A stretch of DNA of 64,000 nucleotides. It comes from Dugong dugon. Its lineage: Eukaryota; Chordata; Mammalia; Sirenia; Dugongidae. This document shows, piece by piece, positions 1-7,756 of this stretch. Below the pieces are notes generated by a model. The model was given only the letters and a program-made list of their open reading frames with translations. It was not told where the DNA came from and ran no database searches. Numbering within the stretch: position 1 is the stretch's first letter; the number at the start of each line of letters is the position of its first letter. Where the stretch lies: assembly GCA_030035585.1 (NCBI GenBank), contig CM057482.1, positions 16,479,001 through 16,543,000 on the forward strand, read 5' to 3'. Made by a program: the position numbers and the translations under genes.

Positions 1-1487
1 AATAACTTGAGTAGAACTGGTACGAGCTCTTCTGTAAATGTTTTGTAGAATTCTCCAGTGAAGCCATCTGGGCCAGGGCTTTTTTTGGTTGGGAGTTTTT
101 TTATTACCTTTTCAATCTCTTCTCTTGTTATGGGTCTGTTCAGATTTTCAATATCACTTTGTTGTAGTTTGGGTAGGCCGTATGTTTCTAGAAATTTATC
201 CATTTCCTCTAGGTTTTCAAATTTGTTGGAATATAGTTTTTCATAATATTCTGTTATAATCCTTTTTATTTCAGTTGGGTCTGTTGTAATGTCCCCCATT
301 TCATTTCTTATTTGGGTTATTTGTGCCCTCTGCTGTTTTTCTTTTGTCAGTCTGGCCAGTGGTTTGTCGATTTTGTTGATTCTTTCAAAGAACCAACTTT
401 TGGTTTTGTTGATTCTTTCTATTGTTTTTCTGTTCTCTATTTCATTGATTTCTGCTCTGATCTTTACTATTTCCTTTTTTCCGGTGGTTGTAGGCTTTTT
501 TTGTTGTTCTCTTTCTATTTGTTTGAGTTCTGTAGTTAATGTTTTGATTTTGTCCCTTTCTTCTTTTTTGATATGTGCATCTATTGCTATAAATTGTCCT
601 CTGAGGACTGCCTTTGCTGTGTCCCAAAGGTTTTGGTATGATGTGTTTTCATTTTCATTTGATTCTAGGAATTTTTTAATTCCATCTCTGATTTCTTCTA
701 TTACCCATTGATGTGTAAGCAGATTATTATTCAGTTTCCATGTGTTTGATTTTTTTTCCTTGCTCTTTCTAGTGTTAATTTCTACCTTGATGGCATTGTG
801 GTCAGAGAAGATACTGTGAATTATCTCAGCATTTTGGATCTTGTTGAGGATTGCTCTGTGGCCTAAGATGTGGTCTATTCTGGAGAACGTTCCATGTGCA
901 TTGGAAAAGAATGTGTACTTTGCAGCAGTTGGATGGAGTGTTCTATATATGTCTATGAGGTCCAGTTGGCTGATTGTGTCCTTTAGGTCTTCTGTATCTT
1001 TGCTAAGTTTCTTTTTAGTTGTTCTGTCCTTTACTGAGAGTGGTGTGTTGAAGTCTCCTACTATTATTGTGGAACTGTCAATTTCTCTTTTCAGTGCTGT
1101 TAGAGTTTTTTTTATGTATTTTGGAGCCCTGTGATTGGGTGCATAGATGTTTATTATGGTTATGTCTTCATGATGGATCATCCCCTTAATCATTATATAG
1201 TGTCCTTCTTTGTCTTTTATGGTAGATTTTGTTTTAAAGTCTATTTTATCTGAGATTAGAATTGCCACTCCTGCTCTTTTTTGATAGTTGTTAGCTTGAT
1301 ATATTTTTTTCCAACCTTTGATTTTTAATAAATTCACATCTTTGTTTCTAAGATGTGTCTCTTGTAGACAGCAAATAGATGGATCCTGTTTTCTTATCCA
1401 TTCTGCCACTCTCCGTCGCTTTATGGGTGCATTGAGTCCATTTACGTTCAGTGTAATTATTGATAGATGTGAGTTTGTTGCTGTCAT
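1..1487 (-). CDS. L1 ORF2 protein, N-terminal endonuclease to start of reverse transcriptase, open at window edge
   Basis: ATG at 1487-1485 followed by 495 in-frame codons with no stop up to base 1; I read every codon on the minus strand. L1 ORF2p nicks target DNA and reverse-transcribes L1 RNA in place. The N-terminal APE-type endonuclease is visible by its landmarks: LNVNGLNAP near residue 13, the catalytic glutamate in CCLQETH near residue 44, the metal-binding motif GDFNTPL near 145, and the C-terminal SDHNAIK about 230. A basic linker follows, then [12 protein letters not shown], the entry to the reverse transcriptase domain, at about residue 475. The catalytic YADD-type motif and cysteine-rich C terminus lie off the left edge. 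The family length is about 1,275 residues, so roughly 39 percent is seen. Such a long unbroken frame implies recent insertion. Confidence 0.93.
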   Translation of the reverse strand, partial: MTATNSHLSIITLNVNGLNAPIKRRRVAEWIRKQDPSICCLQETHLRNKDVNLLKIKGWKKIYQANNYQKRAGVAILISDKIDFKTKSTIKDKEGHYIMIKGMIHHEDITIINIYAPNHRAPKYIKKTLTALKREIDSSTIIVGDFNTPLSVKDRTTKKKLSKDTEDLKDTISQLDLIDIYRTLHPTAAKYTFFSNAHGTFSRIDHILGHRAILNKIQNAEIIHSIFSDHNAIKVEINTRKSKEKKSNTWKLNNNLLTHQWVIEEIRDGIKKFLESNENENTSYQNLWDTAKAVLRGQFIAIDAHIKKEERDKIKTLTTELKQIEREQQKKPTTTGKKEIVKIRAEINEIENRKTIERINKTKSWFFERINKIDKPLARLTKEKQQRAQITQIRNEMGDITTDPTEIKRIITEYYEKLYSNKFENLEEMDKFLETYGLPKLQQSDIENLNRPITREEIEKVIKKLPTKKSPGPDGFTGEFYKTFTEELVPVLLKL

Positions 1488-1675
1488 TTTGTAGTGCTTT
1501 TTTTTGTGATGCTGAAGTTTTCTTTGTTCTTCTTACTCTCTTGTGCTGAGTTCCTTTTGTTTGTGGATTTTGTGTTCATTTCTTTTGTTTTTGTAGGTTT
1601 TGTTTTTGTTGAGACTTTATGTTTTTCGTCTTTATTTTTATGAGTTGGTTTGTTAACTTTTTTTGTGGTTACCAT
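1484..1675 (-). CDS. Small lysine-rich reading frame in the L1 A inter-ORF spacer, overlapping the ORF2 start
   Basis: A 63-codon frame ([10 protein letters not shown] start, rich in Lys, Thr and Asn) lies between ORF1 and ORF2 in a different phase from ORF2. Its stop codon TGA overlaps the ORF2 ATG as ATGA. That arrangement is the classical geometry for termination-reinitiation, and L1 ORF2 is known to be translated by an unconventional reinitiation-like route. Whether this frame is ever translated is not shown by the sequence. Copy G has a 63-codon frame at the same place with recognisable similarity (VTTKETNN), ending 18 bases before its ORF2 ATG; copy B has an early TAA instead. It could equally be an A-rich spacer that happens to be open. 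I do not assign a function. Confidence 0.3.
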   Translation of the reverse strand: MVTTKKVNKPTHKNKDEKHKVSTKTKPTKTKEMNTKSTNKRNSAQESKKNKENFSITKKSTTK

Positions 1676-1918
1676 GAATTTTACCCTTATCTTTATAATT
1701 TTGAAGCAGTCTACCGTTACTTGGTATCGCCTTGCCTTCTTCTCCTTTAGAAGGTTCTATACCTATGCCGTTTGTTCCCTCTTTCATTGTTTTGATGTTG
1801 TTGTCATCCTTTGATTGATTTCTCTGATTCCCTGTTGTATATCTTTTGTTTTTGGAAAGTCGTCTGTAGTTCAGTTCCTAGAATGGTATCTGGTTCATGT
1901 TAACCTGCATCCTAGGTC

Positions 1919-2968
1919 CTAGGTCCTGCCTGAGGGCTTAAGCTGTTTGTCCTCAGATCGAAGAACTCCCTTTAATAATTCTTGTAAGTTTGGTTTGACT
2001 TTTGCATATTCCTTTAGTTTCTGTTTATCTGGAAATGACCTAATTTCACCATCAAATCTGAATGAGAGTTTTGCAGGATATAGTATTCTTGGCTGACAAT
2101 TTTTTTCTTTCAAGATTTTATATATGTCATCCCATTGCCTTCTTGCCTGCATGGTTTCTGCTGAATAATCTGAGCTTAGTCTTATTGTTTCTCCTCTGTA
2201 TGTGACTTCTTGTTTTTCCCGAGCTGCTCTCAGGATTCTTTGTTTGTCTTTAGTTTTAGCGAGTGTGAATATGATATGTCTTGGTGATTTTCTTTTGGGG
2301 TCTATTCTATATGGGGTTCGTTGAGCTTCTTGGATGACCAGCTTTTCATCTTTCATGATATTGGGAAAGTTTTCTGTCAGCAGTTCCTCAATGATCCTCT
2401 CTGTGTTTTCTGTTTTCTTCCCCTGTTCTGGTATGCCAATCACTCATAAGTTTTTGCTTTTAATTGTGTCCCACATAACTCTCAGGGTCTCTTCATTTTT
2501 CTTTGTTCTTTTTTCTGAGTTTTCCTGAAACAGAGTTGTATCCAAGTGTTTGTCTTCAGTTCCACTGATCCTGTCTTCCATGGTTTGAAATCTACTTCTC
2601 AGCCCTTCTATGACACCGTCCATTTCTGAAATCTTGTTGTTTATCTTTTGGATTTCTAATTGTTGTTTTTGTATAATTTCGAGTTGTGAATTTATTTTGG
2701 CATTTTGTTCTTGCATCATCTTCCTGAATTCTTCCAATTTTTTGTCTGTATTTTCCATAAATTTGTCTATTTTTTCCTCATGTTTGTCAGCTTTTTGCCT
2801 TAGTTCTTGGAAAATTCCGAGTATTAGTGATTTGAGTTCCGTATCAGGTACTTCTAGTGCATTTTCTTCCACAGGAGAGTTATCTGGTGTTTTAATTTGG
2901 ACGCCTATTGGAGCCATCTTGTCTTGTTTTTGTAAATGTTTTGATATTGTTTGCTGTTTTCGGGGCAT
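1919..2968 (-). pseudogene. L1 ORF1 (nucleic-acid-binding chaperone) broken by a single in-frame TGA
   Basis: The frame starts ATG at 2968 (MPRKQQTISK) and ends TAG at 1919, 350 codons in all, close to the usual ORF1p length of about 340 residues. ORF1p is the trimeric RNA-binding chaperone of the L1 RNP. A coiled-coil with Glu/Lys/Gln heptads occupies about residues 50-150, followed by the RRM region and a C-terminal domain ending KPNLQELLKGVL. One TGA interrupts it at 2444-2446 (codon 175). Copy B has CGA (Arg) at this place (LRVIGVPEQ), so the simplest explanation is a C-to-T change at a methylated CpG. Everything on both sides of the stop is open and in the same frame. Confidence 0.88.
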
Positions 2969-3686
2969 TCAGTAGATATTTCTCTCGTTTATTGATTGTA
3001 GATTTTTTTTTTCTTTTTTGTTCTTGTGGTACAGCTGGGCAGATCTAGTTGAGGAGGAGCCACTGGGATGGGTTGCTTGTGGCACTCACCGCAGCCACCA
3101 GGACGGTCGGTAGTCAGTGCTGGGCAGGTTCCAATAGGGCGTGCCTGCACCGCTTGGTGATGTGATGTCTAGTGCACGGTGCAGGTAGGTAGGGTGCAGC
3201 GGGAAGATGGTTATGTGTGAAGCTAAGCTGGATATGGGAGAGAGGAGAGAGGAGGAGGAGCAAAAAGCATACAAACATAAAAGAATGCTAGGGGAGTTTG
3301 TCGTTGGAATGTACAAATGAGAGACTATGGGATGGAGGAAACCAGAAGGGGGAAGAGAAAGAAAAGGAAAGAATGACCAAATGAAAATCAGAAAAGTTAA
3401 AAAACTGCAAAGTTCCCAGGGATCGCACCGATGCAGCTATGAGGTCTGGGGGAGTCGGTCTCAATTTTCACAGCTCAGCCTGGCCAGAAGGTACAGAGGC
3501 ATACATCGCCTGGTATTCAGGGATCAGAAAGAGAAGGAAGAGATAGAGGGACAAGAAATTAAGCAATGAAGAAAGACAAAAGAGAAAAAGAGGTAAAATA
3601 TGACAAAACTAATCAAAAAAGGAAGAAAAATAAAATTGAGAAAAAAAAAAAAGAAAAAAAAAAAAAAAGGGCAACACCAGCAGTCA

Positions 3687-4583
3687 GTGCCTACAAATGG
3701 GACCCAGAGAGCCCCCACTCAGGGGCGCGAATTCCAAGAAGCCAATAGTCTCGGGGTTAAGTGACTGTGGCCACGGGAAGCAGAGGGGCCAACGAACAAA
3801 GGCCCCAGGATTCCACCCGCGCGGGAGCCCAGACCTGGAAACAGCCACACGCCCGAACGCAGCCCTACAGCCCCGCAGGAGAGAGCAGAGACGGCCCTCG
3901 GAACCAGGCACCCAGGCAAAAGGAGGGGGAGGTGGCAGAAAAAGGTCCGCTAGGTGCCAGCAAACGGCTCCCAGAAAGCCCCCAGCCCGGGCGCGTGGAA
4001 CCCAAGCACCGGCGCCCCCCCGCCAGGGACCCCGGCCACGGAAAGCAGAGGGGTGAACGAACAAAGGCCCCGGGATCCCACCCACGCGGGAGCCCAGACC
4101 CAGAAACAGCCACACGCCCGCACGCAGCTCCACAGCCCCGCAGGAGAGAGCAGAGACAGCACCCGGACCCAGGCACCCAGGCAAAAGGAGGGGGAGGCGG
4201 CAGAAAAAGGTCCGCTAGGTGCCAGCAAACGGCTCCCAGAAAGCCCCCAGCCCGGGCGCGCGGAACCCAAGCACCGGCGCCCCCCCGCCCAGGGACCCCG
4301 GCCACGGAAAGCAGAGGGGCGAACGAACAAAGGCCCCGGGATCCCACCCACGCGGGAGCCCAGACCCAGAAACAGCCACACGCCCGCACGCAGCCCTACA
4401 GCCCCGCAGGAGAGAGCAGAGACGGCACTCGGAACCAGGCACCCAGGCAAAAGGAGGGGGAGGCGGCAGAGAAAGGTTCACTAGCTGCCAGCAAACGGCT
4501 CCCAGAAAGCCGCCAGCCCAGGCGCGCGGAATCCAAGCACCGGCGCCCCCCAGCCCAGAGACCCTGGCCACGGAAAGCAGGGG
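3687..4583 (-). repeat. CpG-rich tandem monomers (about 265 bp, about 3.4 copies) in the L1 promoter
   Basis: The landmark GTGCCAGCAAAC or its variant recurs at 3687 (diverged), 3954, 4219 and 4485, and ACAGCCACACGCCCG at 3841, 4106 and 4372, giving periods of 265-267 bases. The 3954 and 4219 units are nearly identical; the outer ones are more diverged. The last unit stops after about 99 bases. Units are very GC- and CpG-rich compared with the AT-rich surroundings. Copy B has only about one unit at the equivalent place. Confidence 0.93.
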
Positions 4584-4926
4584 ATCCCCAGCTGAGGCGG
4601 AGAGGGGTGGGTGGTGGGAGAGCGCGCACCGCAGTTTACCGGTCGCTCTGTCTCCGACCAGATGCTCTGCAAGGCTGCTCTCCCGTTTGCTGGTCTCCGA
4701 TAGGAATCCAAGATGGTGGATCCGCGCTGCGTTAGCTGGTAAGGAATCTCTGCCTGAGTCTCTCCTCGCTCTCCGTTCTCTTTTAGTATTCTCACTCCGT
4801 TTGGTGTTTGGCTGAGTTCTTTATCTCTTCATTTGGTGTTCTAGGGTTTCAGGATTGTTGATTCTCTGTTAGGCTTAGTTTTTCGGATCTTTGCTGTGGA
4901 GGGACGGCGTGGTGTTTCTGCCTAGA

Positions 4927-4937
4927 GCGCCATCTTG
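4927..4937 (-). promoter_or_regulatory. YY1-like site at the L1 A 5' end
   Basis: The minus strand reads CAAGATGGCGC about 10 bases from the element's 5' terminus. Human L1 has a YY1 site of the same type near its 5' end that positions transcription initiation. Copies B (33773-33783, CAAAATGGCGC) and G (56530-56536, ATGGCGG) keep the ATGGCG core at their 5' ends. Function is inferred from human L1. Confidence 0.6.
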
Positions 4938-4949
4938 CCCCTCTCCCTG

Positions 4950-4960
4950 AGAAGATTTTT
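4950..4960 (+). repeat. Target site duplication of L1 C, left copy
   Basis: AGAAGATTTTT occurs here and at 6819-6829, exactly flanking the L1 between them. Confidence 0.65.
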
Positions 4961-6818
4961 TTAAAAAATTTTTTATTGTGCTTCAAGTGAAAGTTTGCAA
5001 TTCAAGTCAGTTTCTTATACAAAAACTTATATACACATTGCTATATGACCCTAGTTGCTCTCCCTATACTGTAATAGCATACTGCTCCCTTCCACCCCAG
5101 ATTTCCCATGTCCATTCAACCAGCTCCTGACCCTCTCTGCCTTCTCATCTCACCTCCAGACAGGAGCTACCCATTTAGTCTTATGTATCTACTTGAGCTA
5201 AGAAACACACTCCTGACGAGTATCACTTTATGTCCCACAGTCCAGTCTAATCTTTGTCTGAAGAGTTGGTCTCGGGAATGGTTTCAGCTCTGGGCCAACA
5301 GAGAATCCGGGGGCCATGTCTTCCTGGGGTCCCTCCAGTCTCAGTCAAACCATTAAGTCTGGTCTTTTTACTAGAATTTGAGTTCTGTACCCCATTTTTC
5401 TCCTGCTCTGTCAAGGACTCTCTGTTGTGTTCCCTGTCAGGACGGCCATTGGTGGTAGCCAGGCACCATCTGGTTCTTCTGGTCTCAGGCTGATGATGTC
5501 TCTGGTTTATGCCGCCCTTTCTGTCTCTTGGGCTAATATTTTCCTTGTGTCTTTGGTGTTCTTCATTCTCCTTTACTCTAGGTGGGTTGGGACCAATTGA
5601 TGCATCTTAGAGGCCACTGACTAGCTTTTAAGACCCCAGATGCCACTCACCAAAGTGGGATGCAGAACATTTTCTTAATAAACTTTCTTATGCCAATTGA
5701 CCTAGATGTCCCCTGAAAGCTGGGTCCCCAGACCCCTGCCCCTGCTACTCTGTCCTTCAAAATGTTAACTGTATTCAGGAAACTTCTTAGCTTTTGGTTT
5801 AGTCCAGTTGTGTTGACTTCCCCTGTAGCGTGTGTTGTCCTTCCCTTCACCTAAGATAATTCTTGTCCACTATCTAGTTAGTGGATACCCCTCTCCCTCC
5901 CTCCCCACCCTTGTAAACATCAAAGAATGTTTCCTTCTTTGTTTAAACCTTTTCTTGAGTTCTTATAATAGTGGTCTTATACAATATTTGTCCTTTTGTG
6001 ACTGGCTAAATTCACTCAGCATAATGCCTTCCAAATTCCTCTATGTTACACAATGTTTCACGGATTCATCACTTTTTATCATTGCATGGTATTCCATTAT
6101 GTGAATATACCATAATTTGTTTATCCATTCGTCTGTTAATGGGCACCTGGGGTTGTTTCCATCTTTTTGCTATCGTGAACAGTGCTGCAGTGAACATGGG
6201 TGTGCATGTATCTATTCATGTGACAGCTCTTCCTTCTCTAGGATGTATTCCAAGGAGCGGGATTGCTGGATCATATGGTACGTCTATTTCTAGCTTTTTA
6301 AGGAAGCACCAGATTGATTTCCAAAGTGGTTGTACCATTTTATATTCCCATCAACAGTGTGTAAGCGTTGCAGTCTCTCTACAACCTCCCCAACATTTAT
6401 TATTTTGTGTTTTTTGGATTAATGCTAGTGTTGTTGGGGTGAGATGGTATCTCATTGTAGTTTTGATTTGCTTTTCTCTAATGGCTAATGATTGTGAGCA
6501 TTTCCTCATGTGTCTGTTAGCCGCCTGAGTGTCTTCTTTGGTGAGGTGCCTGTTCATATCCTTTGACCATTTTTAATTGGGTTATTGGTCTCTTTTTTGT
6601 TGAGGTTTTGCAGTGTCTTGTAGATTTTAGAGATTAGACGCTGATCGGATTTGTTGTAGCCAAAATTTTTTTCCTAGTCTGCAGGTTGTCTTTTTACTCT
6701 TTTTTTTTTTTTTTTTAAAACTCTTTTGGTGAAGTCTGTTGATGAGCGTAAGTGTTTGATTTTTAGGAGCTCCAAGTTATGTAGTTTCTCTTCTGGTGTT
6801 TGTGCATTGTTACTTTTC
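4961..6818 (-). mobile_element. 5'-truncated L1 (copy C): end of ORF2 plus 3'UTR
   Basis: The + strand begins with T/A-rich sequence (the poly(A) tail), then TTTATT (AATAAA in sense) and about 1 kb of lineage-2 L1 3'UTR. The ORF2 stop TAA is at 5963-5965. The remaining ORF2 C-terminus (to 6818) encodes the conserved C-terminal segment ([19 protein letters not shown]) in damaged frames. Its 5' end is truncated. Flanking 11-bp duplications at 4950-4960 and 6819-6829 support one insertion. L1 A lies immediately next to its tail. Confidence 0.88.
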
Positions 6819-6829
6819 AGAAGATTTTT
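6819..6829 (+). repeat. Target site duplication of L1 C, right copy
   Basis: AGAAGATTTTT, identical to 4950-4960. Confidence 0.65.
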
Positions 6830-7265
6830 AAGTGTAGGCCTGAATAATGTGAAGATTGCACCATCTGAAGATTTGGTAGGAAGAACATAAGGCAGAAGAA
6901 ACAGCAATGGTAAACACCTTGAGGCAGAAATGAACTTGTCAGCTGGTGGTGGGAGATACGGCTAGAGAAAAAAATCACCAGCCTGATGGTTTAGGGCCTC
7001 TTAGGGAAGGTAAGGAGTTTGGATTGTATCCTAAGGTGAAAGGAACCACCTTGAGTAAGTAGCTTGTCCTAAACCTTAGAAGTAGAATTGCTCTCTTTTA
7101 AGCATAAGACTTTTATGCTATCATTGGGATATTTTCCACCCAGTGGGACGACATTGTTAAAATTATAATTAAGTCAATGGGAAATACTTTTTTGTTTTAA
7201 AAAGTTTATAAAATGAGCATATGTTAAAATGAGTTTCACCTTAGCATGTTTTGATTTACTGGTTA
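6830..7265. other. Intron sequence, nothing recognised
   Basis: AT-rich intronic sequence without a convincing frame, repeat or RNA gene. Confidence 0.6.
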
Positions 7266-7383
7266 AAAAAAAAAAAAAAAACTCGTTGCCGTTGAGTCGA
7301 TTCGACCTCACAGTGACCCTATAGGACAGAGTAGAACTTTTGGTTAGCAGTCAACTCTTAACCATTCTGCCACCAGGGCTCCT
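7266..7383 (-). mobile_element. AfroSINE, internally shortened, just upstream of an LRRC49 exon
   Basis: Sense is minus. On + it starts with a 16-A run, then GTTGCCGTTGAGTCGATT and GACCCTATAGGACAGAGTAGAAC, the AfroSINE 3' half, then jumps to TTTTGGTTAGCAG...CTTAACC...GCCACCAGGG, the tRNA-like 5' end. The middle third is deleted. It ends about 55 bases before the exon acceptor at 7437. Confidence 0.85.
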
Positions 7384-7438
7384 AGATGTGATATATCTAT
7401 ATTTTTACTCTACTTACTCTAGTTATTTTGATTTCCAG

Positions 7439-7505
7439 AATTAGAAAAATCTCAAATCTGGAGAATCTAAAAAACTTAGATGTCTTGGACCTTCATGGAA
7501 ACCAG
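7439..7505 (+). CDS. LRRC49: LRRC49 exon, leucine-rich repeat segment (partial CDS)
   Basis: A 67-base exon preceded by a pyrimidine-rich tract and acceptor AG at 7437-7438, and followed by donor GTATTG at 7506. The first base completes a codon from the upstream exon; the next 22 codons are open and carry the LRR signature LDVLDLHGNQ. It ends in phase 0 exactly at the LRR asparagine-glutamine boundary, so it joins in frame to the exon at 15921. LRRC49 is known as a subunit of the tubulin polyglutamylase complex that glutamylates microtubules in neurons and at centriolar satellites; that role comes from the family, not this sequence. The donor is weaker than the other two in the window (GTATTG instead of GTRAGT). 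An AfroSINE ends only about 55 bases upstream of the acceptor. The upstream exon is outside the window. Confidence 0.85.
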
Positions 7506-7756
7506 GTATTGTAAAACCCTTTCATTTCTTTCTCACTGAAAAACAGTCCAGGAAATTTTGTATTACAACATTTTTAAGAATTATATATGTGTTAATGTTT
7601 CAAGAGTTATTTTACCAATTCATTGTAACTTCTAAGGTATTAAGGCTACATATATAAAATTTGGTAATTCCTCAGCAGTAAATGACAACTAAAATTTACA
7701 ATTCTCGTAGTTAAAACAATTTTGTTTGTTTTTTTTTGCAAGTACTCAATGGATTC
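7506..7756 (+). other. Intron start, nothing recognised
   Basis: AT-rich sequence between the exon donor and an L1 tail. Confidence 0.6.

Larger units (their letters stand above)
1..4949 (-). mobile_element. Young L1 LINE (copy A), 5' two thirds, runs off the left edge
   Basis: Sense is the minus strand. In sense order: 5'UTR (about 4949 to 2969) with tandem promoter monomers, ORF1 (2968-1919), an inter-ORF spacer of about 430 bases, and ORF2 from 1487 off the window edge. The 5' terminus sits at about 4939-4949 beside a CAAGATGGCGC motif and directly abuts the target duplication of the next L1 (4950). ORF2 is uninterrupted over all visible codons and ORF1 has one nonsense change, which makes this the best-preserved L1 in the window. 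Its 5'UTR and ORFs resemble copy B (25690-33793) more than copy G (48973-56549). The 3' half and the left target duplication are outside the window. Confidence 0.93.
2969..4949 (-). promoter_or_regulatory. L1 A 5'UTR / internal promoter region
   Basis: About 1.98 kb between the L1 5' terminus and the ORF1 ATG. In sense order it holds a unique 5' segment with a YY1-like motif, a CpG-rich tandem monomer array (3687-4583), a long pyrimidine-rich stretch (purine-rich on + at 3320-3670), and a moderately GC segment up to ORF1. L1 5'UTRs act as internal RNA polymerase II promoters. Long + strand and minus strand frames inside 3684-4815 are by-products of the GC-rich repeats and are not genes. Confidence 0.85.

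Noticed and set aside
289..1134. Plus-strand frames rich in Phe, Ser and Leu
   Set aside because: They are the reverse of L1 ORF2, which is uninterrupted on the minus strand here. The same applies to similar + frames at 2334-2975, 29491-29912, 31528-32166 and 52521-53795.
3684..4815. Overlapping long frames (up to 324 codons) on both strands in GC-rich DNA
   Set aside because: They arise from the 265-bp tandem monomers of the L1 5'UTR, show repeated Pro/Arg/Gly-rich peptide, and appear in several frames at once. No protein family fits.
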